DNA of 64,000 bases, taken from contig CM055888.1 in the NCBI GenBank assembly GCA_029582165.1, forward strand, positions 35,139,408-35,203,407, read 5' to 3'. The translations under genes were made by a program, and so were the position numbers. This document shows positions 22,047 through 33,576 of the stretch, piece after piece; positions within the stretch are counted from its first letter, which is position 1; each line of letters starts with the position of its first letter. The notes beneath the pieces were generated by a model. The model saw only the letters and a program-made list of their open reading frames with translations, did no database searches and was not told the DNA's origin. The stretch is from Portulaca oleracea. Taxonomy: Eukaryota > Streptophyta > Magnoliopsida > Caryophyllales > Portulacaceae.

Positions 22047-22073
22047 ATTCGAGAGTTCTTATAACTCTCGAAT
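22047..22073 (+). other. Hairpin in the transcribed part of the Tat-B LTR
   Basis: An 11-bp perfect stem ATTCGAGAGTT / AACTCTCGAAT encloses CTTAT. It is repeated in the 3' LTR near 63131-63158. Compared with Tat-A, one stem pair is G-C instead of A-T, keeping the pairing. Confidence 0.7.
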
Positions 22074-22661
22074 TCGTGACCTTACCCCCAAATCTAGAAA
22101 TCGGGTTCGTAGGCCAGAGTCAAATCTTATTATTTTTATGGTTTGTCTGTTTCCTTAAATCGGCTGGCGACTCTTTAAAATTTTATAAATTCATTTAATT
22201 ATTTAAAATATTCGTTTGCATAAAAATAATTTAATTCATTTCCTTCACTAATTCGAGGTTGGGCCCGAAGGAAATGGGCCATAAATCATTAAAACCCAGG
22301 CGGCTTTTATTAATTTCAAGCTATCTGCCTCTGGCCCGAGGAAGCAAGCGACCCATCCCAAGAGACATCAAAACCCAGGCGGGTTTTGATAGTTTCTGGT
22401 GGCCCGTTTGCTTCTTATTGGGCCTGAACTTAGTGATTGGGTCCAGATTAAATTATTATTAAACTATTTTGTGCGATTTCGGATAATTTAAATAATAAAA
22501 ACGAATTTGTAAATAAATAAAGATTCATTATCCCGAAAATGATTTTTGAAAATAAAAATATCCTTATTTAATGATTAAGCAACCTTAGTCGGCTCCCGAT
22601 CAATTAAGTAGCGCATCCGAAAACAATTTCCCCGAACGACAGTTTTCCGTGTCCTACAGAT

Positions 22662-22678
22662 TGGTGACTCCACTGGGA
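22662..22678 (+). other. Primer binding site, tRNA-Arg type (Tat-B)
   Basis: TGGTGACTCCACTGGGA differs from the Tat-A site at the fourth and last bases. It follows the LTR end CCTACA by three bases. Confidence 0.8.
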
Positions 22679-24430
22679 ACTTTAACATAAAAAGAGGGTA
22701 AAACTTGAAAAAACCGAATTGATTTGAAAGTGTAAAAGGGAGAAGTTAATTTATTTCGCGACTTTATTATTCTTTTAGGCATCTTTTTGCATACCGGGCC
22801 ACTAATCGGGTCTTTTGACACGTTAGCACAAAGGCGACGGTTTAAGATACCTAGGATTTCCCTCGAGAGCGGGAGGTCACTACTATAGGGATGCACTCCA
22901 CATCGCTAAGCATTTGGTCGCTCCTCTCCCCGTGTTACACTCAATGGGCTTCCTTGAAGATCTTTGAGCCATACCTCACACATCTTACCTTAGGGTATGA
23001 TTAACAGCGGTGTGAACATGCGGTAGGCCATGTAACCCAACCATTGAAATCCATGAATTTAGAGCCTTGGTTTAGGGTACCCATTCATGTGTATGCTATG
23101 TGTTATCTGCACCCCTTCCCCTTTTCTCTTCTTTTGTAAAGAGTCGTCCCTAGTTTGGAAGTTTTGTTCTAGTCCATATAAAATTCATTGGGTTGAGAAA
23201 ATGATTATTTATTAATTAATATAAGTAACTCAAAGGCATTATGGTTAGCCCAAGTGGAAGGGCCCATCAATGTTTGAAAGTTAATTGTCTTAATTAGTAA
23301 ATAAAAATTGACTCATCTTTGATGATATCATATGGCCCTTTGCGAAATTCTCTTAAGAAAGGTCCAAAAAAAAATTAATTAAAAAGTCCAACAAAGTTAA
23401 TATATAGCGTCTTAGATTGCATAGTAGTCACTTGGCTTAAGTAAATCAATTTATCGATTTAATTAATAAATCCCTCACATTTATGGTCGGCCCGTTGTTA
23501 GGCCCAACCATATAGGATTTGTCAATTAAACCCATAAATTAATTATGACTCGCTTATTGCTGACTTTATCCAATCCTTTACAGTATCCATTTCCCTCGAG
23601 TTAAAAAAATAAAAAAAAGGTTAACAAAAAAAGTGGGTCGTCAGTCTTGTCGAACATCATTCTAGTCCGCATAATAGCCAATATGGTTTGAGCTGTCTGA
23701 GTTGTTGGGCAAATTTACGGATTCTCCTTAAAACGGTCGGCTTGTGGATTGGGCCAATCCGAATTGAGAAACACTAACTAAAGTCTGTCAACTTATGATC
23801 CGCTCGTTGTGTTTGACTTTATTCGGCCCTCTATAATGTTCTGTCGTTAGGCCATGTCATATGTGAGTCTTTTGTTAAGTCAATATGTGTGTTTTGGAAG
23901 TCTAAACCCGGGTCATAGGTGAGTCTTTGGGTTAGGTCATAAGTAAATCTTTTCCTGGGTTAATGTGTCTTCGTCTCTTTTGGAAAGTCCAGTGTAAACC
24001 CAGGTCATGGGTGAGTCGTGAAGTCTTTTTCTTGAGTTAGCATGTAAGCGTTCATCGTTCATTAGAAAGTCTCATATATGTTCATAGGTCATGAAAATAC
24101 ATGTCATGGGAAAATTTGTGTTTAGAGCCATCATGTAAATATCTGTCTTTTTTTAGAAGTCTAATGTAAACCCATGTCATAAGTTAGGATTTTCGGGTCA
24201 GCATAAAAGCATTTTGGGAGGTATCATATAGAATTTAGGACATGTAGACCCATGTCGTGGGTCAGTCTTTTCCTTGAATTGCCATATAAAGGTCTTGCAT
24301 CCTAGGAAGTCTGATGTAGATCAGTTAGCTCTTTCAAACCCATGTCCTAGGTGAGTCTCTCTCGCGTTAGCATATAGGCGTTTTTCATCTTAGGAAGTCC
24401 ATATAGGTCATTTAGGTCATGCATGCATTG
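22679..24430 (+). other. Tat-B leader with two kinds of degenerate repeats
   Basis: About 1.75 kb without coding sequence. From about 23,200 to 23,780 there are GGGCC-type units (each with an AT-rich stretch and TAGTCCGCATAATAG), and from 23,860 to 24,420 GTGAGTCTTT / CCCATGTCATGGG units of roughly 90-120 bp. Both match Tat-L in inverse orientation. Confidence 0.6.
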
Positions 24431-25225
24431 GGATGAATTCTTTTTTTTTCTTCATTTGTCTAGTGTTAGGGTCAATGCCTGAGCTAACCATAAAAGGAAT
24501 ATTTGAGATGACGGGAAATTCTGCAGCTACCATAGATCCCGAGGGAACAACATGGAGAATTGTTAGACTTTGGATTTTCCATACGAGGACAAGGAGGGCA
24601 CATCATCAAAGGAGCTTTAGACGTAGCTACAGTCTTGGTTGTCAAGCATTTCATGCTCAGAGTCTCTTAGAGTCAGTTCTTCATTTATTTCTTTGCTCTT
24701 GTTGCTATGTGATCAAACAGAATTTCGTGCTTGTATTTTTTACTTGAGTTGAGAAGTTCTCTCATCTATCCATCATCCGTACAAACTAAGTCTGACAAAT
24801 TTCATTTTCTCTTATCCTTCCATATTTGCTGTATACCTCGTTCCCGTCTTTTATTTTATCGAATCCAGGTTTTAATTTATAAAAAAAAAGAAGAAAGAAA
24901 AGAGAGAAAAAAACAGAAACAAAAAAAAAAAGAAAAAAAGAGATAAGCTAGTCTGCACTCGTCAAGCGGGCTGGGCAAAAGGAGAGAAGACCAAAATCAT
25001 CAGTCTCTTAAAAATGGACATCTCTATGCCCCTAGACCAGCAGCTTAACCAAATGTGCCAAGGACAGGGGGCTTGAACCGAACCTTTTTTTCACCACCCA
25101 CATTAGCCTCATGTTTTCATCCAATCCCGACTTACCTTATACCTTTGACCTCTCCATCAAACCGTAACCCTTTTTAAAACCCTTAACCCAATCCAAAAGG
25201 TGTGCTATGACTAAAGGAGATAAGG
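24431..25225 (+). other. Tat-B internal region, no recognised domain
   Basis: This segment is conserved with Tat-L (about 2220-2930, inverted), so it belongs to the element. It includes an A/G-rich tract near 24,880-24,945. I recognise no gag, zinc knuckle or protease; open frames here are not preserved between the two copies. Confidence 0.45.
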
Positions 25226-25500
25226 GGTTTCAGTAGATTCATCTCAAAGCTCACCATGACCTATGAACCTTTGTTCAAGAAGTTGAAGAAGGGAAGTAAG
25301 ATAGAATGGGCCAATCAATGTCAAGCTGCTTTTAAAAAAAAAAAAAAGCAAGGAGTATTTGCAACATCCACTAGTCCTTATGCCTCCAGTACCAGATGAG
25401 CCTCTACTCCTTTATCTTACAGTAACTAGCACCGCAATGGGCGCTATGCTAGCCCAAAAGATAAAAGGTCAAGAGAGCGCCATATATTACTTGAGAAAGT
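25226..25500 (+). pseudogene. pol: Tat RT end and RNase H start, truncated
   Basis: Scattered frames match the Ty3/gypsy connection region, then HPLVLMPPVPDEPLLLYLTV, TSTAMGAMLAQ and AIYYL, the first third of RNase H. The next domain begins in another frame at about 25510, so roughly the last two thirds of this RNase H have been deleted. Confidence 0.75.
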
Positions 25501-25509
25501 CCAGTTTTT

Positions 25510-26130
25510 GCCAAAGGGCGGGTTGTTTCAGATTTCTTGGTCGCTTCGCCATCACAGGAACCTCCAAGCACTCACTTAGAATTCCCAGATGAAGACATTT
25601 TCCTTACAGATGAAGATACATGGGAAATGCATTTTGACAGGGCTTCCAATCAAATGGATTGTGGAATAGGAGTACTATTGATCTCTCCAGAAGGGGCACA
25701 TGTTCCTGTATTTGTGAAGCTGAATTTTGACGCCACAAACAATGCTGCCGAATATGAAGCCTGCATCAACGGTTTACAAGCTGCTTTGGCCTTACGTATA
25801 CGCCATATAAAGGTCTTTGGAGATTCTAGCCTTATCATCAATCAGGCTAAGAACACGTGGAAAGTTCGGAATGAATGTCGTATGGCATACGAACAGAAGC
25901 TTTTGGGACTTGCTGATCAATTTGAGAAGATTAGCTTCCAATACCTTTATAGGGATCACAATGAGTTGGCTGATGCTCTAGCCAAGCTATCTTCAATGAT
26001 ATCGATCCCATCAGGCACGGTCCAACTACCAGTAATAGTAGAGCGGCAATCTAAACCAACATATGTCTGCAATATGGAGAGACAAGAAGAAGAAACTTTC
26101 TTCAGAAAGGAAAATATCCAGCCAAGCTAG
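25510..26130 (+). CDS. Archaeal-type second RNase H (aRH) of Tat, open
   Basis: The frame reads KGRVVSDFLVASP, a short linker, then WEMHFDRASNQMDCGIGVLL, TNNAAEYEACINGLQAALAL, VFGDSSLIINQ and HNELADALAKLSSMISIP. All four catalytic acidic positions are present: D in HFDRAS, E in AAEYEA, D in FGDSS and D in LADAL. A second, archaeal-type RNase H between RNase H and integrase is diagnostic of the Tat lineage and is thought to help remove the RNA strand during reverse transcription. There is no good ATG; it is a fragment of the former polyprotein that has stayed open to TAG at 26130. Confidence 0.8.
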   Translation, partial: AKGRVVSDFLVASPSQEPPSTHLEFPDEDIFLTDEDTWEMHFDRASNQMDCGIGVLLISPEGAHVPVFVKLNFDATNNAAEYEACINGLQAALALRIRHIKVFGDSSLIINQAKNTWKVRNECRMAYEQKLLGLADQFEKISFQYLYRDHNELADALAKLSSMISIPSGTVQLPVIVERQSKPTYVCNMERQEEETFFRKENIQPS

Positions 26131-26720
26131 AGGACAACGGGCAATCAGATCTTCAGCAGCACAATACTATTTAGTCCAAGATTGCTCGTACAAGAAATCG
26201 CCTACAAAGATCAATTTATTGTGCATCGATGCTAAAAGTGCAAAGGAGGAGAATGTGGACCTCATATGAATGGGCGCATGCTAATGAAGAAGATTGAAAG
26301 GGCTGGTTGTTATTGATCCACTATGAACGCAGATTTGCTGGGATTTCATTCGAAGACGTCACAAATGCCGGGAGTATGCCAATTTGCAACATCAAACTCC
26401 CTCGTATTTAACTATTTTGACATCTCTATGGCCATTTTTGGTATGGGGTAACGACATCATTAGCAAGATACACCCAACAGGAACAGGAGGGCATGAATAC
26501 ATCTTGGTCGCCATTAATTATTTTACTAACTAGGTAGAGGCAGCCTCTTATACCAAACTCACATCTAAACAAATAGCCGAATTCATCCTTCAGGACATCA
26601 TATACCTCATGAGATCATGAGTGACAATGGAAGCCACTTTCGAAAAGAAGTAGAGACTTTGCTGCTGCTTACCGTATTCAGCACCACCAGTCTTCACGAT
26701 ATCTACCCCAAAGCCAAAAG
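26131..26720 (+). pseudogene. pol: Tat integrase remnant
   Basis: Pieces in different frames match the integrase core: an LGRH/INYFT-type segment at about 26,500, then KLTSKQIAEFIL-like sequence and MSDNGSHFRKEVETLLL at 26617-26670, which carries the second catalytic Asp. Stops and frameshifts separate the pieces. The region with the catalytic Glu is not recognisable. Confidence 0.7.
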
Positions 26721-27161
26721 GTGTGTTGTGACTAATTTCATTAGAAAGGCGAACATGAGTCAATCCCATGGAGAAGAAAGTCAAAAAAAGAGAAGAGCAA
26801 AAAAAATAAAAAGGGGTTAGAGGAGAATAAGAAGTGAGAACGCGAAAATAAGAGTCATGCACACCTCAGAAAATCTCATCTCAAACCTTCACTTCATCAT
26901 CCATACATCTCAGCCTTCTATAACCTTCACAAACCTTTCATCCATCCATAACTTGCATATGAACCCTCAAACCTTCATAACCATCTTTTTGAACCGCTAA
27001 GTCTTCCTCGAGGCACTACCCTTCAAAATTGCGCTTAAAGAACTACAACTGGCCTGATTCCACCTCGAATACGTAGGAAAAACTCTTTGAGGCCCAGCCG
27101 CTACAAAGGTCATCCTTTGTCCTCAAAATGTTGGTCTTTTGAAAAAAAAAATAAGAGAGGC
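26721..27161 (+). other. Tat-B downstream of pol, nothing coding
   Basis: CT-rich, low-complexity sequence (many TTCATCCATAC-like words) up to the nested element. It ends AAGAGAGGC at 27153-27161, which is repeated exactly at 33621-33629 beyond the nested element. Confidence 0.5.
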
Positions 27162-27611
27162 TGTTTGGTTGTAATTTTTGTAGTTTTCTAGGTAAGGGTT
27201 TTCGGTCCATGAGGATGGGTGTTTAGGCTTGATATAGGTAATCGGTTTGTGTAAAGGGGTTTTCTCAATGTGGGAAGCAGTAAATTGTGTAAAGGAAAGC
27301 AATTAAATCTAACCTAGGCATGAATCAAAGAAAGCAATAAAGATGAAAACAATTAAAGAGCTAGAAATAGGAAAGCAATAAAAAGCATGAACAATGAAAT
27401 TAGGGACAAGAACTATACCTTTAATAACCAAGGCACTAATCTTCACTTGAATTTCCCTCGAACAAACAAGAAATTGTGGATTGGATTAATAAGAATCCCC
27501 AAATCCCCACTTCATAATGGAATTTGTGACCCTTATCCCTCCTCCTCACTAAAAATGGATTTGATTGTGGCTAACACTAGAAAGCTTGGAAAACAAGTCA
27601 ACAATGGAGAT

Positions 27612-27612
<1 letters not shown>

Positions 27613-27648
<36 letters not shown>
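27613..27648. repeat. GA microsatellite in LTR
   Basis: About 18 GA units, also in the other LTR at 32730-32767. Confidence 0.9.
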
Positions 27649-27650
<2 letters not shown>

Positions 27651-27880
27651 AGCTTGTAAAACACTTCAAAGGAGACTAGAGAAAGCTTGAAAGAGATTGA
27701 GAATTGAAATTGCAAGAAAACTTGAAGAACAATGAAGAACAAATGAAAATTTGAACAACAATTGAAAAAAGCAATTAAAGAAAGCAATTAAATCTATTCT
27801 AATCCTATTCCTAAAACATAAACAAAAGCTAAGCTAAAACTAGATAAAAACCAAGATAATAGGTCTGAATTACATTTGGG

Positions 27881-28290
27881 TATTTATAGAAGAAGGAAAA
27901 CTACACCCAAAACCCTAAAATAATAACCGCAGCACGCGCAGCTTATCCGCAGAAACAGGGTCTGACTCGGGCGAGTCAGAGGCGTCGCGGGCGAGTCATG
28001 GTTCTGCCCATCGCCGTCCGTCATTCATTCTTCAACCTTCGCGGGCGTTACTCAATCGGTCGCTGACGCGACAGGGACATGACTCGGGCGAGTCAGTGCT
28101 TGTCTCGAGCGAGCGTCCGTCTGTCCGAAGCAGCTCCTTCTCCCAGCAACGTATCTCGGTTGAGAGCCAATATGACTCGGGCGAGTCAATAATCTGTCTC
28201 CCTGCCCTGTTTTGAGCCAGAAATGGAGATGAGCTTCCGAGTCGGTTTCGCCTCGGGACTTGACTCGGGTTGACTTGGTTTGACTCGGGA
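27881..28290 (-). promoter_or_regulatory. GagOnly-27 U3: TATA box and TGACTCGGGCGAGTCA repeats
   Basis: The minus strand has TATAAATA at 27888-27881. Upstream (higher coordinates) are full TGACTCGGGCGAGTCA near-palindromes at 27963-27978, 28080-28095 and 28173-28188 plus several half-sites up to about 28290. The 5' LTR repeats this (TATA 33001-33008; motifs 33083-33098, 33200-33215, 33293-33308). TGACTC and GAGTCA resemble half-sites bound by bZIP factors; binding is not shown. Confidence 0.65.
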
Positions 28291-28457
28291 AATAGCTCGG
28301 AATTCCCTAAAAAGCCTAATTTAAACCCAAATTCCTTCTAACCCTTTATTTTACTACAAAAACAAAATCACTATATCTAATATATATATACAAGGGCTAA
28401 AATAAGCAAAAACACCCTATAAAAGAGAAGAAATTCGGCTCGGAACGAGACCGAACA

Positions 28458-30350
28458 ACACTCCATAACAAGGGTTTGCTCGCCCCGAGCAAACTAAAAA
28501 CAAAGATAAGGACTAGAAAAGAAACTAAGAACCCTAACTCACTTTCGCAGGAATCGCGGATGCATTTAGCACATGCATCAAGCCCTTTAAACCCCCCAAA
28601 AGCAACAAAAGAAGGAGAGAGGGAAAGTGAAAAACAAAACAAGTTTGAAAAGAAAAGGAAAACGGCTTTGTTTCAAGGAAAAGTGCAATCTCAATCAAGA
28701 AAACAATATTAATCCTCCAAAAGAAACCGTTATGAGGATCTCACAAACACCTAACTCAAACAACTGCCAATCTTGTAGGTTTTCAATCCCTACACCTCAT
28801 GTAAAGCTACTTCCCTTGTGCGCAAGTGCTAGTGGGTTCTAACTAATTCCGATCGACCCCTAAGACTCACACCCGAGCTTAAAAACCAAACGAACAAGAA
28901 GCAAAGACACGCCCTCCCTCACATTTGGTCGCCCTTGGCTTGGTAAGGGCCGCAGGTGATGCAAGGAAAGGCTCCTCAATTAGCAACACTTAACTTTCTT
29001 TTTGGGTTGGGTTTTCCGAAGAACTTTTTTAAAGCTTAAAGGTCGAGGTTAGTTTGGCGGGAATTGCAACGGCCCAAAATTGGGGTTTACCCTCCAACAT
29101 AGTCTTTTCCATACACCTCTTCGTCGCGAGCGATATAGAAGGAGGCTTAAGGGGTATTAGCATCGTACCGCTAATACCAGTCCTGTATAGGTCGCTAACT
29201 TTATGTTGGTTAATGTCGTGCAACCGACACGCCCCAATTAATTTATTTATTTGAGAATTAACTTCTCTTTTGTTTTCTTTTCTTTTCCTTCTTTTCTTTC
29301 TTTTTCCAAAAACGAGCTCGGATGTGGGTACCTAGGGTCTTCCAGTTTCAACTAAAACATGAAGAAAATCAGGGATCTCGCTAGACACTCAGTGAAGGGA
29401 ATCTAATTAAAGTGAGCCATGTCAATCACCCAAGATAAGGTCGAAAATGCTCAAACCGGTTTCTTTTAAAGAAGATTAAGAAAGTCCTCCCAATTTTTGA
29501 TAACAAAATCCGAGAAACGAAACCAAAAACGAAAACAAGGTAAAAACAAAAACTTTTAAGGTTTTTCACTCCCTTTTTCTCCTTTTTTCACACAAAACTT
29601 TTTTTAGATTTTTGGACACAAACTACAAAAAATAAAAAAAAAAGACTCCAAACTAGGTGATCTACCCATGAACAATGAAAGATATCACCCCTCCAACACA
29701 AAACATCACAATGTCTCCATCGAGAGAAGGGTGTCATAAATAAGGTAGAAAACCTAAAAACACACAAATAAACACATAAAAACAAAAATGGTGGCGACCC
29801 GAGCCCACACGGCTCCAACAACAGGGCATCCTAACATTCACAATCAAGGGGTTCGCCACCCAAAAAGGAAAATCAAGCATGCATCATGGATCAATGATAA
29901 ATTCACATAAAGAGTGGGTGGAAAGAGGTTACCTCAAAATCTTCAATTAAATGCACTCAATCCGTGATCCAACGAACATCACACAATAGGTTAGGAATAA
30001 ACAAGAAAAGCATACTATGTGTGATTGTTCACATGCAAGATCAAAAAGAAAAACAAACTATACAAGACACTAAGGATTAAAGAACTAAGAAACTAAAATA
30101 AGGATCTCACTCTTTTTTTCTTTTCTTAGACTCGAAAACCGGAATACAAACTACCCTTCCACTCTAACACAAAGAGGTTAACGTGTCCTCAAGTGGAAAC
30201 AGAAGTAGGTAAGCAAGCAGCCCAAAATAAAAGAAAAATAAAAGAAACACTCGAAATGAAAAATAAAAGAAGACAAGAAAACTAACTTACTACTATACAA
30301 GATAGGTGACGAAGGAGATTACCTAGAAGGCTTTTTATCAATAGCAACAC
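28458..30350 (-). other. 3' non-coding module shared among Athila-like elements
   Basis: It has recognisable counterparts at 35503-37739 and, on the plus strand, at 53937-56170 and 59037-61246. Shared landmarks are a hairpin at the LTR side, a CTTGGCTTGGT(A/G)AGGGCCG block, a block with CCGACACGCCCC, CTAGGTGATCTACCCAT, and GGTGGCGACCCGAGCC-ACACGGCTCCAACAA. No conserved reading frame is visible, so it probably acts as RNA or DNA. Confidence 0.65.
28474..28494 (-). promoter_or_regulatory. Hairpin next to the polypurine tract (GagOnly-27)
   Basis: A perfect 9-bp stem GTTTGCTCG / CGAGCAAAC with loop CCC lies 16 bp inside the LTR. The minus-strand sequence between it and the LTR is purine-rich (TTATGGAGTG) and is the likely plus-strand primer. 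Confidence 0.65.
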
Positions 30351-30356
30351 TCCTTC

Positions 30357-32111
30357 TCACCTCAAAATATCGGGCACCATGTCAGAACCATTCAACGCCT
30401 GGAGTAACAAATCATGCATCCTCTCATGCATCTCAGAATGGTGTAGGTAAGAGCACACTCGCAATGGCACATAAACAAACATTAGTGCTCTTAACAGTTT
30501 ATCAAATGCCTTCGAAAAGTCATAGAAAGGATAGACTACAGGAATGTACAAGACTTTCCTAGGCATGGTGAAGTGAGACATGACAAATGGGTCCTCCGAT
30601 TGACTCGTAAATGGAGATTGGGTATACAAATCAACGGGAGGGAACAATAAAACACAATCTTGAACATGCTCATGTGAATACTTGGATGCAAAGAATGATT
30701 CACACTCAATATCCATGCAATTTTCATCAAACACAAATTCCAAATCACCACTCTCATCCAAATAATCATCATAATCATCAATGAATGATAAGGACAAAGC
30801 AGGGTTATACCACATCATAACACTCCCAACATCACACACAAGCACATCTTCATATTCGTCAATATCAGACTCACAAGAAGAACTATCAACATCAAAAGAC
30901 AAAGGTGCATCATTCAAAATAATGTCAAAGGTGAAAATGAAAGGCTCCGGGTCATAACTCATAGTGAATGACTCATAAAGCATGTCATCATCAAAAACAT
31001 CATTGTCAACAACCAAGTTCAAACAATCATGATCAATCCCCAAAGAATTATGCTCATCATCACAAGAATGCACATCAATGGACTTACATACAAGGGTAGC
31101 TAATACCTCACTAATGCAATGATCCTCAATGAAAGTGAACAATTCGGTACCAAGCACACTTTCAATCACAAAAGATTCAATTTCACTCTCAACAAGATCA
31201 TGCTCAATTACATCACAAGCATCATGGCATTCAATAGACTCAACTTTTTCTTCACACAACGGCATGGACAATGGTGCGGACAATGGTTCATCATCTAGCA
31301 TGTTTTCATCTATTTGTACATCATCACACACAAAATCATCATATTCCTCATGCTCACTAGGTGGGGCTAGAGCTAAGGAATCACTAATCCTCCACACAAA
31401 ACTATGTTCATTACAATAGTCATCATCAAAATCATGATCATACACAGAAGAATCATCATGCATTTCAGGACTCAAAGACGATGAATGACCTGTTTCAACA
31501 TTCAAATCAACCATTTGTCCAGAAAAAGCTTCTACCCAAGTTTTAAGCATGTGTTCAAATTTATGCATGCATTCATTCACTGTCTCACGCACCTCATCTT
31601 GTAAACCATCTATTCCAGCACAAGTTTTATCTAGTCTAACTTCCACACAAGATTAGGAAACATAATATGGAGATTCACAATGCACGCACAAAGGATAAGA
31701 CTCAACCATAACACTTTGGGAAGGATCATAAAATTTTTCCACATAACCCCCACCATAAAGTTGATCATCAACATACACGGGGTATTCACATGATTGTTCA
31801 GTTTCAGTCCTGGAGGGCGGGTCATAAGGAGGTTGGAAGCTAGGACTAACACTTTGTTGCTTAAACTCATAGGAATCCCTAGATAACCATTTAAGTAACT
31901 CCCACGCAGCATCTTCTCCTAAAGTAGAAAACCTGTAATATTCTAAAAGGTTTCGGGTCTCATAATTCACACCCTCATTCACAATTCCCAGCATAATCAA
32001 TGTATCATAAAAGATACTATATAATTCACATTGACCACGATAATCAAGCAATCTTGCAAAATACCTCCAAAATATTTCATGCTCAAATTGGGGGAATTGG
32101 GGACTAGCCAT
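30357..32111 (-). pseudogene. Gag-like protein with a long acidic tail, one nonsense codon
   Basis: From ATG 32111 the first 152 codons have FPQFEHEIFWRYFARLLDY, NEGVNYETRNLLEYYRFS and AAWELLKWLSRDSYEF, matching the C-terminal half of Athila gag and the protein at 15939. They end in a decayed zinc knuckle, CVHCESPYYVS, where the His is Tyr. A TAA (31655-31653) falls inside the knuckle, after which the same frame stays open for a further 432 codons to 30357. That part is rich in Asp, Glu, Cys and His (DHDFDDDYCNEHSF; ENMLDDEPLSAPLSM) and matches no family I know; its last 80 residues are more hydrophobic and basic. It is the only gene in the element. Apart from the TAA it looks preserved. Confidence 0.75.
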
Positions 32112-32258
32112 AACCTTTATATTTTTTTCTTTTTTCTTTTTTTCTTTCTTTTTTTCTTTTTGATATTCAAATTTTTGTGCTACATTTTTATAGCATAATC
32201 AAGGAAGCAATAAACTATATAGACAGAAACCAATGACCTAATCTACCAAATAACGCCA

Positions 32259-32276
32259 TCCCCGGCAACGGCGCCA
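32259..32276 (-). other. Primer binding site, tRNA-Asp type (GagOnly-27)
   Basis: A perfect TGGCGCCGTTGCCGGGGA on the minus strand, one base from the LTR end at 32278. The 147-bp leader to the ORF is T-rich on the plus strand. Confidence 0.9.
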
Positions 32277-32277
32277 T

Positions 32278-32729
32278 TGTTCAGTTGTGTATTTTACGGT
32301 TTTTAGAGGTAAGGGTTGTCGGTCCACGAGGATGGGTGTTTAGGCTTGATATAGGTAATCGGTTTGTGTAAAGGGGTTTTCTCAATGCGGGAAGCAGTAA
32401 ATTATGTAAAGGAAAGCAATTAAATCTAACCTTGTCATGAATCAAGGAAAGCAATAAAGATGAAAGCAATTAAAGAGCTTGAAATAGGAAAGCAATAAAA
32501 AGCATGAACAATGAAATTAGCGATAAGAAATATACCTTTGATGACCAAAGCACTAAATCTTCACTTGAATTTCCCTCGAACAAACAAGAAATTGTGGATT
32601 GGATTAATAAGAATCCCCAAATCCCCACTTCATAGTGGAATTTGTTACCCTTATCCCTCCTCCTCACTAAAAATGGATTTGATTGTGGCTAACACTAGAA
32701 AGCTTGGAAAACAAGTCAACAATGGAGAT

Positions 32730-32770
<41 letters not shown>

Positions 32771-33576
32771 AGCTTGTAAAACACTTCAAACGAGACTAGA
32801 GAAAGCTTGAAAGAGATTGAGAATTGAAATTGCAAGAAAACTTGAAGAACAATGAAGAACAATTGAAAACTTGAACAACAATTGAAAAAAGCAATTAAAG
32901 AAAGCAATTAAATCTATTCTAATCCTATTCCTAAAACATAAACAAAAGCTAAGCTAAAACTAGATAAAAACCAAGATATTAGGTCTGAATTACATTTGGG
33001 TATTTATAGAAGAAGGAAAAGTACACCCAAAACCCTAAAATAATAACCGCAGCACGCGCAGCTTATCCGCAGAAACAGGGTCTGACTCGGGCGAGTCAGA
33101 GGCGTCGCGGGCGAGTCATGGTTCTTCACATCGCCGTCCGTCATTCATTCTTCAACCTTCGCGGGCGTTACTCAGTCGGTCGCTGACGCGACAGGGAGAT
33201 GACTCGGGCGAGTCGGCGCTTGTCTCGAGCGAGCGTCCGTTTGTCCGAAGCAGCTCCTTCTCCTAGCAACGTGTCTCGGTTGAGAGCCAGTATGACTCGG
33301 GCGAGTCAATAATCTATCTCCCTGTCCTGTTTTGCGCCAGAATTGGAGATAAGCTTCCGGGTCGGTTTCGCCTCGGGTCTCGGCTCGGGTTGACTTGGTT
33401 TGACTAGGGAAATGGCCCGGAATCCCCTAAAAAGCCTCATTTAAACCTGAATTCCTTCTAACCCTTTATTTTCCTACAAAACACAAAATCACTATATCTA
33501 ATATATATACAAGGGCTAAAATAAGCAAAAACACCCTATAAAAGAGATAAAATTCAGCTCAGAACGAGACAGAACA
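32278..33576 (-). repeat. GagOnly-27 5' LTR (1299 bp)
   Basis: The minus strand runs TGTTCTGTCTCG (33576) to CAACTGAACA (32278), with TGTTC/GAACA terminal inverted repeats. Confidence 0.9.

Larger units (their letters stand above)
20907..22658 (+). repeat. Tat-B 5' LTR (1752 bp)
   Basis: It starts TGTAGACACCGGATTTTGTA and ends GTGTCCTACA. Apart from a deletion of about 30 bp near 50500 in the other copy, it aligns over its length with the split 3' LTR. Confidence 0.9.
27162..28457 (-). repeat. GagOnly-27 3' LTR (1296 bp)
   Basis: On the minus strand it starts TGTTCGGTCTCG and ends with CCAAACA. It is a close match to the other LTR of 1299 bp throughout, including a GA tract and the TGACTC motifs. 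Confidence 0.9.

Noticed and set aside
24433..24747. 104-codon frame after the Tat-B leader, considered as a first ORF
   Set aside because: The Tat-L counterpart does not preserve the frame and no domain is recognisable; treated as non-coding.
31129..31419. 96-codon plus-strand frame
   Set aside because: Antisense shadow of the acidic gag-like gene on the minus strand.
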